DNA from: Thermoleophilaceae bacterium
Lineage (GTDB): Bacteria; Actinomycetota; Thermoleophilia; Solirubrobacterales; JACPNS01
NCBI GenBank assembly: GCA_016462645.1
Contig: JAEMSX010000002.1
Coordinates: 1-55,207 of the forward strand
Direction of reading: 5' to 3'
Length of the DNA stretch: 55,207 bases
In this document: positions 16,634-25,140 of the stretch, piece after piece
Layout: every line of letters begins with the position of its first letter
Position numbering within the stretch: position 1 is the stretch's first letter
Program-made: the position numbers and the translations under genes
The notes under the pieces: model-generated
What the model saw: only the letters and a program-made list of their open reading frames with translations
What the model was told of the DNA's origin: nothing
Databases searched by the model: none

Positions 16634-17059
16634 ATGGCGAGCATCACCGAGACACATCTGATCGTCAATCGCGGACTGAGCATTCCGCTCAACGAGATCG
16701 AGCTGCGCGCCTCGCGTTCATCGGGACCCGGCGGGCAGCATGCAAACAAGACCGAGAGCCGCATCGAGGCCGTCTACGACGTGACGAAGTCGAGCGCCCC
16801 GACGGACTCCCAGCGGGCGAAGATCGTCAAGCGGCACGGGGCGGTCGTGCGCGCCACCGCGCAGGATGAGCGCTCGCAGCTGCGCAACCGCGAACTCGCG
16901 CTGACGCGTCTGGGAATGCGGATCGCCGACGCGCTGGTGATCCGGCGCAGCCGCGTCGCCACCAAGCCGAGCCGTGCATCCAAGCAACGCCGCGTCGCTG
17001 AGAAGAAGGCGCGCTCACAGACGAAGGCCGCGCGCCGCAGGCCCGCCGCCGACGACTGA
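16634..17059 (+). CDS. arfB: Peptidyl-tRNA hydrolase ArfB-type ribosome rescue factor
   Basis: Releases peptides from ribosomes stalled without a stop codon. 141 aa from ATG 16634, 14 bp after rsfS. The frame is open further upstream through rsfS, but homology starts at this ATG. The GGQ catalytic loop sits in ASRSSGPGGQHANKTESRIE, followed by DSQRAKIVKRHGAVVRATAQ. The C-terminal tail is strongly basic (KPSRASKQRRVAEKKARSQ, then RRRP), as required for entry into the empty mRNA channel. An RF-1-domain protein of other use is less likely given the length and tail. Confidence 0.93.
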   Translation: MASITETHLIVNRGLSIPLNEIELRASRSSGPGGQHANKTESRIEAVYDVTKSSAPTDSQRAKIVKRHGAVVRATAQDERSQLRNRELALTRLGMRIADALVIRRSRVATKPSRASKQRRVAEKKARSQTKAARRRPAADD

Positions 17060-17214
17060 CTCGATCCGCCGAATTATCCGGTCCGTCACAGAACTTTTTC
17101 CGGACGGCAACAGCAACGCCACATGTCCCCACGGCCCAAAAACTAGGTTGCGGCTCAGGAACATCTGTCCCCATTCCCGCGGAACCGCCCGGGAAGAAAA
17201 AGGAGTCTGACTGC

Positions 17215-18246
17215 ATGAACAGAGCATCAAAGCTCATCGGCCTGATCGCACTCGTGATCGCGCTTTCGGCAATGGCCACTGCCAGCGCATCGGCGCACAA
17301 GAAGCACGACAACAGCTTCACGACAGCCGTGATCGGCGACACGCCCTACGGCGCCGCGCAGAACGCGAACTTCCCAAACGACATCGCGGCGATCAACGCT
17401 GATCCCAACGTGGGCATGGTCATTCACCTTGGCGACATCAAGAACGGATCGTCGCAATGCACGGACACATACTTTCAGTCAATTCGAAGCAGTTTCGACA
17501 CGTTCGCCGACCCGCTCGTCTACACCCCCGGCGACAACGAGTGGACCGACTGCCATCGCGCAAGCAACGGCAACTACAACCCTCTTGAGCGCCTGCAGAA
17601 GCTGCGCCAGGTGTTTTTCGACCGCCCGGGCGTCACGCTCGGGCAGAACCGCACATTCGTGCGCTCGCAGCAGTGGCGCGGATTCCCGGAGAACGTGCGC
17701 TGGCGTCGCAACGACATCCAGTTCGGCGTGATCAATCTGCCGGGCTCCAACGACGACCTCGTGCCGTGGACGGGCGCGTGGGGAGACGGCCTGACCGTGG
17801 GACCGGTGCAGCAGGGCGAGCACGACTCACGCCTCGCCGCAAACCTCGACTGGATCGACGGAGTCTTCAGTCGCGCAGCGCGCCACCGCACGCGTGCCGT
17901 GGTGATCGGCCTGCAGGCCGACATGTTCGACCCGGAAGCGGCCGCTGCGAACCAGGTGTCGGCTTACGCGCCGATCATTCACAAGATCGCTACGAGGGCC
18001 GCCGCCTATCGCAAGCCCGTGTTGCTGCTCAACGGCGACTCGCACATCTTCGAGGCCGACCACCCGTTCGCGGCCGGCCAACAGGCGAGCACGATCTACG
18101 GAGAGACGGCCGTCGCGCCCAACGTCACGCGCGTGACCGTCAACGGCAGCACGACGGCGCCGCACGAGTGGCTGAAGCTCCGCTTCGACCCGGGTTCAGC
18201 CGGCGTCTTCAGCTGGACACGCGTGCCCTTCGCGATTCAGCCGTAG
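17215..18246 (+). CDS. Secreted calcineurin-like metallophosphoesterase family protein
   Basis: Exported protein of 343 aa with ATG 17215 and a good Shine-Dalgarno (AAGGAG, 9 nt spacing). The signal peptide KLIGLIALVIALSAMATASA ends near ASA-H. Metal-site motifs of the calcineurin-like fold are visible in order: VIGDTPYG, VIHLGDIKNG, YTPGDNEWTDCH and LLLNGDSHIFEAD. The usual block IV GHxH is not obvious, so catalytic competence is not certain. Substrate is unknown; phosphomonoester, diester or nucleotide are all possible. It stands alone: the 155 bp upstream hold no gene and the next gene is convergent. Confidence 0.78.
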   Translation: MNRASKLIGLIALVIALSAMATASASAHKKHDNSFTTAVIGDTPYGAAQNANFPNDIAAINADPNVGMVIHLGDIKNGSSQCTDTYFQSIRSSFDTFADPLVYTPGDNEWTDCHRASNGNYNPLERLQKLRQVFFDRPGVTLGQNRTFVRSQQWRGFPENVRWRRNDIQFGVINLPGSNDDLVPWTGAWGDGLTVGPVQQGEHDSRLAANLDWIDGVFSRAARHRTRAVVIGLQADMFDPEAAAANQVSAYAPIIHKIATRAAAYRKPVLLLNGDSHIFEADHPFAAGQQASTIYGETAVAPNVTRVTVNGSTTAPHEWLKLRFDPGSAGVFSWTRVPFAIQP

Positions 18247-18269
18247 TTGCACCTCGTCGAAGCTCGCGG

Positions 18270-19817
18270 TCAGAACTGCAGGTCGTCGTCCGCAAGGTCG
18301 ACGGCCTGCGGCGTCTGATCGTCCGCTTCGGGTGAGCGAAAGGGCAGGAAAATCAGCGCCACGACCATCGCCACGACCGTCAGCGCCGCGGCGAAAGCAA
18401 ACGTCGTGCCGTAGGCATCGGAGATCACGGCGGCTTTCACCGGATCAAGCTTGTCCAACGACGCGGTTGCGGAAAGCCCCGGATAGCTCTTGTTCGAGAG
18501 AATCACCGACAGGATGATGCTCAGGAGCACGGTTCCGAGCGCGGCACCAGTCTGCTGAACGATGTTGATCGCGGTGCTGGCGCGTGCCACCTGGGGCTTG
18601 GTCAACGTCTTCATCGCGCCCGAGAACATCGGGACCATCGTCACGCCCATTCCGGCACCCATCACGAAAACTGTGATCGCGAAGTAGAGATACGAAGTAT
18701 GCGGGCTGATGTCAGACAGCGCGTAGAAGGGGAGGGCTATCAGCGCAAGCCCGACCGGGACGATGCGGCCGATCGGCACGCGGTCTGCCAGCCAACCCGC
18801 GATCGGCAGCGCGATCACGGCGCCGAGACCCTGGGGCGCGAGCAAGAGCCCTGTGCTTGAGGGCGACTCGCCGCGAATCGTCTGCAGGTACAGAGGCAGG
18901 AGAAGCAGTCCACCGAACACTGCGATCAGACCGAAGAAGAGCGTGCCGGTGCAGGCGCCGAAGATCCGATCCTTGAAGAGTCGAAGGTCGATCAACGCGT
19001 ATCTCGCCCTGAGTGAGTGGTGGGCAAAGCGCCACAGCAGGATCACACCTAGAAACACGGGGATGAACACAAGCGGCGAGGTGACGCTGGACCCGGAGAT
19101 CGGGTTGATGCGCGCCAGCCCGAGGATCACGAAGGCAAGTCCTGGGATCAGCAGTGCATAGCCGCCCCAGTCAAGGGGTGCCTTCGGCTGGGGCCGATCG
19201 AACTCGAGGTAGCGCCAGCACATACCCAGCGCGAGGACGCCGAGCGGCAGGTTGATGAAGAAGACCCAGCGCCAGGAGAGGGATTCGACCAGCCAGCCGC
19301 CGAGTACCGGTCCACAGATCGGTCCAAGCAACATCGGGATTCCGAGCACGGACATCACGCGGCCCACGCGCTCGGGCCCGGCCGCGTGGGTGAGGATCGT
19401 CATGCCTGCGGGCATCAGCATTCCGCCGCCAACGCCTTGCAGCACGCGAAACGCGATCAATGACTCGGCGCTCCAGGCGAGGCCTGAGAGCATCGAGCCG
19501 AGAATGAAGATCGAAAGCGAAGTCATGTAGACCCGCTTGGTGCCGAAGCGGTCGCACGCCCAGCCGGTCAATGGAATGACGAGCGCCAACGCCAGCGTGT
19601 AGCCCGTCACCGTCCATTGGATGGTTGTCAGATCGGCGCTGAAGTCCTGGGCGATCGCTGCGATCGCGACGTTCACCACGGTGGTGTCGAGGATCGACAT
19701 CAACGAAGCGAGGACGACCATCAGCGAGACCATGACCAGTTTGCGGTCGAGGCCACTGAATGCCGAAGTGGGCGCGGATCCGGCGCCCGTGGTTACTGCC
19801 GAGTTTTCAGTATGCAC
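18270..19817 (-). CDS. DHA2-type (14 TM) MFS multidrug/lipid exporter
   Basis: Proton-driven exporter of the EmrB/QacA group, 515 aa. GTG 19817 is chosen because GGGGGAA lies about 6 nt upstream; the frame continues 20 codons further, but that would run into the divergent glycosyltransferase. TM1 has the conserved SILDTTVVNVAIAAIAQDF signature, motif A reads GWACDRFGTKRVY, and motif C reads GIPMLLGPICGPVLGGWLV with WRWVFFINLPLG after it. About 14 TM segments can be drawn. It is divergent from a UGT-type glycosyltransferase 44 bp away, suggesting a shared control region and possibly export of a glycosylated product. It ends 23 bp from the convergent phosphoesterase. Confidence 0.92.
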   Translation of the reverse strand: MHTENSAVTTGAGSAPTSAFSGLDRKLVMVSLMVVLASLMSILDTTVVNVAIAAIAQDFSADLTTIQWTVTGYTLALALVIPLTGWACDRFGTKRVYMTSLSIFILGSMLSGLAWSAESLIAFRVLQGVGGGMLMPAGMTILTHAAGPERVGRVMSVLGIPMLLGPICGPVLGGWLVESLSWRWVFFINLPLGVLALGMCWRYLEFDRPQPKAPLDWGGYALLIPGLAFVILGLARINPISGSSVTSPLVFIPVFLGVILLWRFAHHSLRARYALIDLRLFKDRIFGACTGTLFFGLIAVFGGLLLLPLYLQTIRGESPSSTGLLLAPQGLGAVIALPIAGWLADRVPIGRIVPVGLALIALPFYALSDISPHTSYLYFAITVFVMGAGMGVTMVPMFSGAMKTLTKPQVARASTAINIVQQTGAALGTVLLSIILSVILSNKSYPGLSATASLDKLDPVKAAVISDAYGTTFAFAAALTVVAMVVALIFLPFRSPEADDQTPQAVDLADDDLQF

Positions 19818-19861
19818 TAGGTTTTTCCCCCAAGTCGCCCCACCAGGCAACTCTCGGAGCA

Positions 19862-21130
19862 TTGAGGTTATTAGCAATCACATTCGGCACACGAGGGGAC
19901 GTTGAACCCTTCCTCACCCTGGGCTCAGGGTTGGCCTCTGCCGGCCATGACGTCCGCCTTGTCTCACACGCGATGTTCGATCGGCTCGCGACCGACTCAG
20001 GGGTCGAATTCGTCGGCTCCCCGGGGCGCGGGATGCGCGAGATCATCGAGAGCGACGAGGCTCAGGAGATGATGAACGGGCTCGGCAATCCGCTCACACT
20101 TCCACGTCGCCTCGAAGCGCTGTTCGGCGATGACGTCAATCTGATGTACGAGTCGGTGAATGATGCGGCGCAGGATGTCGACGCAATCCTCTGCTTTCCG
20201 GCGACGTTCCCGGCGATGGACGTCGCCGAGCTGCGCGGCATCCCGGTGATCCAGGTGCATCACGTACCGCTGATGCCGACCCGCGCCTTTCCGCCGGCAG
20301 TCAACTTCGTACATCGCAAATCGCTCGGGCCGGTCGGCAACCGCCTGGCCTACTCAGCCGATGCGGCAGCGACGGCGGTCGCGATGCGTCGCCCGCTGAA
20401 CGCCGCACGCGAACGAATCCTGCGCGCGCCGCGCAAGGGAGTGATCGGCACGCTGCGCCAGCGCAACAGGTTCAGCGGCGCGCTTGTCGGCGTCAGCCCG
20501 CACGTGCTGCCGCCGCCACCGGACTGGCCGGGAAACGTCGAGACGTGCGGATACTGGTGGCCGCGCGGAAACGACGCGCCGCCACTCAGCGACGAGCTCA
20601 ACGAGTTCCTCGATCGCGACGGACCGGTCGTGTTCTTCACGCTCGGCTCCACCGCGCTCGACGACGCCGACCGGATCACCCGCGTGGTCACTGAGGCAGC
20701 ACGCGACGCCGGCGTGCGACTGATTCTGCAACGCGGTTGGAGCGGCCTGGGGGACGGGATCGACCAGCATGATGTCCTGGTCGTGGACGACCTGTCGTAT
20801 CCGGAGCTGTTTGATCGCGTCACCGCGGTCGTGCACCACGGGGGCGCGGGGACGACCGCGCTCGGCCTGCGCCACGGACTGCCGAGCATGGCGATCTCCG
20901 CGATCGCTGATCAGTTCTTCTGGGGACACCGCCTGCAGGCGCTCGGCGTCGGCCCGCGGCCGCTCGCGCTCAGTCAGCTCGTGCAGTCCGAACTCGCGGA
21001 TCGAATCAGCAGCCTGGTCGAGGAGCAGCGCTACCTGGAGCGTGCGACGATTCTGAGCAATCTGCTTGCGAACGAGGACGGGGTTGCCAACGCGGTCGTC
21101 GCGTTGGATCGCATCATGGCGACGAAGCAA

Positions 21131-21139
<9 letters not shown>
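19862..21139 (+). CDS. UGT-type (GT1/GT28-like) glycosyltransferase
   Basis: Predicted nucleotide-sugar-dependent glycosyltransferase of the sterol-glucosyltransferase / macrolide-GT type, GT-B fold, 425 aa. The start is taken as TTG 19862, giving LRLLAITFGTRGDVEPFLTL, the usual N-terminus of this family; the open frame runs further upstream but crosses the start region of the divergent MFS gene. The donor-binding C-terminal signature is VVHHGGAGTTALGLRHGLPS (about 323-342), with the later ADQFFWGHRLQALGVGP. VFFTLGSTALDD marks the start of the second Rossmann domain. The acceptor is unknown: a lipid, sterol-like compound or xenobiotic are possible. The last 9 bp overlap the 3' end of the convergent tRNA-Ala gene. 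Confidence 0.87.
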
Positions 21140-21203
<64 letters not shown>

Positions 21204-21215
21204 GTGCGAGGGGTG

Positions 21216-21221
21216 ATCTTA
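21216..21221 (-). promoter_or_regulatory. Candidate -10 box for tRNA-Ala
   Basis: TAAGAT on the minus strand lies 12 nt before the tRNA 5' end, a suitable position for a short leader. No convincing -35 hexamer is at 16-18 nt, so this is only a candidate. Confidence 0.3.
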
Positions 21222-21406
21222 GCGATCGAGCGCGGCCGATTGATTCCGTTTGCAACCTAACTAAAGGGTCACCGGCGCACGCTGCGTTGCGGGGTTACTC
21301 ATCAGGCATTAACGCATCGTGTTTAAGTCCAGCATTACCCGCTATTTGCGTGAATTCTTACCCCGTTTGGTTCAACAATTCTGCCCCACAGGCCGATGAA
21401 ACAGGC

Positions 21407-22498
21407 ATGGCAGACTCTTGGCTTCTCCGCGACGGGATGGACCGTGAGCGGATGCTTGACATGGACAAGCGCATCCAGCCGCTTCGGACGGCTGCGCTTG
21501 GCGTGCTCGGAGTCACGCTCGCGTTCGGAATTCCGTGGATGGGCGTCCGAACCATCGGTGCGCTACTGATCGCCGTCGTCGTCGCCGGAGTGTTCTTCAA
21601 GATCGCCGCGTCAAAAACGGATGTCGTCGACAAACCCGAATATGTGCTGTTCGCCGGCTGGGCCGGGTCCGAACTCCTGATCGCGATCTGCATCGTGATC
21701 ACGGGTGGAGCAACCTCACCGGCCCTTGCCTGGATGGCGATTCCAGTTGTCACTCTCAGCGCGCGATTCTCGACGCGCGGCGTCGTCGTCGGCGTCGTCA
21801 CCACGCTCGTACTGCTGATCGCGGCGATCTGCTCACGCAACTTCGACACGGTGATCGACAACCCGATGTACGCCGGCGCCTCGCTGGCGACGGTGATCTC
21901 AGTCGCAATTCTCTCCACCGCGCTGATGCGCTCAGACGTCGAGCACCGCACCGAGGCTGTGATCGATCCACTGACGGGCCTGCTCAACCGCACAGCCCTG
22001 CGCAACCGCACGATCGAACTCTCACAGCGTTCGGCATACACCGCTGAGCCCGTCGGCGTGATCGTCGCCGACATCGACCACTTCAAGCGCATCAATGACC
22101 GGCACGGTCACTCCGTCGGCGATGCGGTGCTCAAGGACATCGCGTACGTGATGCGCAAGGAGCTGCGCGCGTTCGACCTCGCCTACCGCATCGGCGGCGA
22201 GGAGTTCCTCGTGCTGCTCCCCGGCGCGAACTCCGAAGAGGCCAAAGAATTCGCCGACGAGCTGCACAAGGTGCTGGGCGCTGCGCCGCGCGGAGGACAG
22301 AACGTCACGATGAGCTTCGGCGTCAGCGCCTCACGCTACGGCGACATCTTCGACTACGACAGGATCTTCGAGTACGCAGACGCGGCGCTCTATCTCGCAA
22401 AGAACAGCGGACGCGATCAGGTTCGCGTCGCTGACGAGGAGAAGAGCGTTGCCGGCGCGGGTGGCGGTTTCGCCAGGCACGCATCGCGCGCAAACTGA
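21407..22498 (+). CDS. Membrane diguanylate cyclase (GGDEF)
   Basis: Predicted to make c-di-GMP from two GTP. 363 aa from ATG 21407; the frame extends 40 codons upstream without family likeness, so the ATG is preferred. The N-terminal half has about five to six hydrophobic segments (e.g. ALLIAVVVAGVFFKIAA, LLIAICIVITGG, GVVVGVVTTLVLLIAAI), with no recognised sensor domain. The GGDEF domain starts at DPLTGLLNRTAL. It has DIDHFKRINDRHGHSVGD, the active site GGEEF (263-267) and the product-inhibition site RAFD (254-257), five residues before it. An active, feedback-inhibited cyclase is therefore expected. No EAL or HD-GYP partner is in the window. Confidence 0.92.
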   Translation: MADSWLLRDGMDRERMLDMDKRIQPLRTAALGVLGVTLAFGIPWMGVRTIGALLIAVVVAGVFFKIAASKTDVVDKPEYVLFAGWAGSELLIAICIVITGGATSPALAWMAIPVVTLSARFSTRGVVVGVVTTLVLLIAAICSRNFDTVIDNPMYAGASLATVISVAILSTALMRSDVEHRTEAVIDPLTGLLNRTALRNRTIELSQRSAYTAEPVGVIVADIDHFKRINDRHGHSVGDAVLKDIAYVMRKELRAFDLAYRIGGEEFLVLLPGANSEEAKEFADELHKVLGAAPRGGQNVTMSFGVSASRYGDIFDYDRIFEYADAALYLAKNSGRDQVRVADEEKSVAGAGGGFARHASRAN

Positions 22499-22542
22499 TC
22501 GACTGAACTGATCCGGGCCGCGAGCCACTACGAATACAAGTC

Positions 22543-22992
22543 GTGGCCCACTACAAAGCGACCGTACATACCGAACTCCCGCCCGCCCAGGCCTTCGACC
22601 TGATGGCCAACTTCGCAAACGCGCAGGACTGGGATCCAGCAACGCTCGAGTCCCACCAGCTCGGCGACGCTCCGGTTGACGTGGGCTCACGCTTTGAACT
22701 GACGATGGAGATCTTCGGCCGCGAGAACTCAATCGTCTACGAGGTCGTCGAGTACGACGCGCCCTCGCGCGTCGTGCTGCGTGGCGAGAATGCCGGCTCC
22801 GTCTCGATCGACGAGATCGCTGTGGCGCCGCACGAAAGCGGCTCAGCTGTTACCTATGAAGCCACGGTGACAATGAAGGGTGCATACAAAGTGATCGGGC
22901 CGTTCTTCGCGCCGGTCTTCAAGAAGATGGGCGATGAGGCGCAGGAGCGCATCGCGCCTTGGCTCGACAAGCACGCCACCGACTCATCGTGA
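22543..22992 (+). CDS. SRPBCC (START/polyketide-cyclase-like) small protein
   Basis: 149 aa, GTG 22543. A helix-grip fold is inferred from AHYKATVHTELPPAQAFDLM at the start, the mid-domain DVGSRFELTMEIFGR and YEVVEYDAPSRVVLRG, and the C-terminal amphipathic helix (VFKKMGDEAQERIAPWLDKH). Such proteins bind hydrophobic ligands or act as cyclases/aromatases; no specific ligand can be named. It overlaps the next gene by GTGA (22989-22992), and an SDR follows 9 bp later. The three probably form an operon handling a lipophilic compound. Confidence 0.8.
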   Translation: MAHYKATVHTELPPAQAFDLMANFANAQDWDPATLESHQLGDAPVDVGSRFELTMEIFGRENSIVYEVVEYDAPSRVVLRGENAGSVSIDEIAVAPHESGSAVTYEATVTMKGAYKVIGPFFAPVFKKMGDEAQERIAPWLDKHATDSS

Positions 22993-24413
22993 GCGCGCGA
23001 CGCGTCGCGGTGATCGGGGCCACCGGCTACGTCGGCGGGCGGCTGCTCGATCGTCTGGTCGCTGATGGCTACGAAGTCTCAGCGCTCGCGCGCACTCCGG
23101 CCAAGCTCTCAAGCGCCGTGGCCGCGGCCGACGGAGCGATCACCGTCCATCGCGCCGATGTCCAGGATCTCGACTCGCTCGCCGCGGGGCTCGCCGGCGC
23201 GGAGGCGGCGTTCTACCTCGTCCACTCGCTGGGCGCGGGAACAAGCTTTGCCGACGACGACACGTTCGGCGCGCGCAATTTCGCCAAGGCTTGCGAGCTG
23301 GCGGGAGTGCGCCAGATTGTCTACCTCAGCGGACTCGGTTCGGAAGAAGGAGATCTTTCGGAGCACCTGAGCAGTCGCCACGAGACCGGTGACGCGCTGC
23401 GTGAGGGGTCGGTGCCGGTCACCGAGCTGCGCGCCGCGATCGTCGTCGGATCGGGCAGCGCGAGTTTCGAGATCGTCCGGGACCTCGCGCGCAAGCTGCC
23501 CGTGATGATCGCGCCCAAGTGGGTGAGGAGTCGTTGCGAGCCGATCGGGATTCGCGATGTGGTCACGTACCTCATCGGCACGATCAACGAGCCGCGCACG
23601 CTCGGCCAGACCCTGGACATCGGCTGCGGCGAAGTCCTGACCTACCGCCGGATGATGGAGATCTGCGCTGAAGAGCAGGGCCGCAAGTGCGTGATCATCA
23701 CCGTGCCCGTGTTGACACCCCGGCTCAGCTCATACTGGCTGCATCTCGTGACCAGCGTCGACATGAAGATCGCGCGACCGCTGATCGAAGGTCTGCGCAA
23801 CGACGTCGTCACACAGGACCAGCGCATTCGCGAGTGGATCGATTTCGAGCCCGCCGACTACCGCACGTCAGTGCGCAGAGCGTTGGATCGCGAACGCGGT
23901 CGCACGCGGCGCGAGTCGCGCTGGACCGATGCCGGGCTTCCGGCGAAGGTCAGGCCCTCGGTCAAGGCGTTCCGCGACAGCCGGCGCTACGAAACGACCT
24001 TGACCCCGGAAGAACTCTTCAGACGGATTTCGCGCATCGGAGGACAGTTCGGCTACGGCCGCGCGGCCGACTTCCTCTGGAAGATCCGCGGACTGATCGA
24101 TCGCATCGGCGGCGGCCCGGGACTGAGGCGCGGTCGCCCATTCGGCGACACGCTCCACGCCGGAGACGCGGTCGATTTCTGGCGCGTCGTTGAAGCTGAA
24201 GCGCCGGACCACCTTGAACTGGTTGCAGAGATGCGCGTCCCGGGAGAAGCGCGGCTTGTCTGGACGATCGAGCCGACCGAGACCGGTTCGACGCTCGTGC
24301 AGACGGCCACGCTGACCAACGAGAGCCTGTTGTCCGGGCTCTACTGGTACGGGGTTGCCCCGGCGCACAACTGGGTCTTCAACCGTATGGCGCGGCACCT
24401 GATGTCTGCTTGA
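22989..24413 (+). CDS. NAD(P)-binding atypical SDR fused to DUF2867
   Basis: 474 aa from GTG 22989, overlapping the SRPBCC gene. Residues 1-320 are an atypical extended SDR with Rossmann motif VAVIGATGYVGGRLL. The tail (about 340-470) matches the DUF2867 type of helix-grip domain found fused to such SDRs: RRYETTLTPEELFRRISRIG, GDAVDFWRVVEAEAP and LYWYGVAPAHNWVFNRMARH. The classical YxxxK is not in its standard place, so redox activity is unproven. Similar fusions have been linked to lipid or quinone metabolism, but I cannot assign a substrate. Confidence 0.83.
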   Translation: MSARRVAVIGATGYVGGRLLDRLVADGYEVSALARTPAKLSSAVAAADGAITVHRADVQDLDSLAAGLAGAEAAFYLVHSLGAGTSFADDDTFGARNFAKACELAGVRQIVYLSGLGSEEGDLSEHLSSRHETGDALREGSVPVTELRAAIVVGSGSASFEIVRDLARKLPVMIAPKWVRSRCEPIGIRDVVTYLIGTINEPRTLGQTLDIGCGEVLTYRRMMEICAEEQGRKCVIITVPVLTPRLSSYWLHLVTSVDMKIARPLIEGLRNDVVTQDQRIREWIDFEPADYRTSVRRALDRERGRTRRESRWTDAGLPAKVRPSVKAFRDSRRYETTLTPEELFRRISRIGGQFGYGRAADFLWKIRGLIDRIGGGPGLRRGRPFGDTLHAGDAVDFWRVVEAEAPDHLELVAEMRVPGEARLVWTIEPTETGSTLVQTATLTNESLLSGLYWYGVAPAHNWVFNRMARHLMSA

Positions 24414-24422
24414 CTTGGATCC

Positions 24423-25106
24423 ATGTCCAAGAATCTCGTAATCACAGGAGCGTCGAGCGGTATCGGCGCAGCAACTGCCCGCGCGGCCGTCGAAGCCGGC
24501 TGGAAGGTCGCGCTCGGCGCGCGCACGCTCGACAAACTCGAAGCACTCGTCGAGGAGCTCGGCGCGGAGAATGCGATCGCCGTTCAGACCGACGTCACCG
24601 ATTTCGATCAGGTACAGCGCCTGGTCGACGCGACCATCGAGCGCTACGGCAGCGTCGAAGGCGTTTTTGTCAACGCGGGATTCGGAGCCGCGCGCGGATT
24701 CCAGAAAGAGACCGTTGAGCACTGGCGCGAGATGGTGCTGACGAACGTGCTCGGAGCGGCGTTGACGATTCGCGCCGCGATGCCGGCGATCATCGACAGC
24801 AAGGGGCACTTCATCCTGACCGGCAGCGTCGCCGGCACGCGCGCACTGCCCGGCTCGCTCTATTCCTCGACCAAGTTCGCCGTCCACGGCATGGCCGAAT
24901 CGCTGCGCCAGGAGCTGAGCGGCACCGGCGCCCGCGTCACGCTGATCGCTCCGGGCATGGTCGACACGCCATTCTTCGACAACGGCGCCGGCCCGGGTGC
25001 GCTGGTCGCCGACGACATCGCCCGCGCAGTCATCTACGCCATCGAGCAACCCGAGCACGTCGACGTGAACATGATGCTCGTGCGACCGACTGCGCAGGAT
25101 CTCTAG
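24423..25106 (+). CDS. Short-chain dehydrogenase/reductase (classical SDR)
   Basis: 227 aa NAD(P)-dependent oxidoreductase. All classical marks are present: TGASSGIG cofactor loop (8-15), VNAGFG, ILTGSVAG with the catalytic Ser, YSSTKFAVHG (YxxxK) and the post-catalytic LIAPGMVDTPFF. GARTLDKL after the second strand suggests NADP preference (basic residue after the glycine loop). It follows the SDR-DUF2867 gene by 9 bp and precedes leuS by 34 bp. Substrate is unknown. Confidence 0.92.
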   Translation: MSKNLVITGASSGIGAATARAAVEAGWKVALGARTLDKLEALVEELGAENAIAVQTDVTDFDQVQRLVDATIERYGSVEGVFVNAGFGAARGFQKETVEHWREMVLTNVLGAALTIRAAMPAIIDSKGHFILTGSVAGTRALPGSLYSSTKFAVHGMAESLRQELSGTGARVTLIAPGMVDTPFFDNGAGPGALVADDIARAVIYAIEQPEHVDVNMMLVRPTAQDL

Positions 25107-25140
25107 CCGCCAGCCGCCCAACTAACCTCGCAGGCCACAG

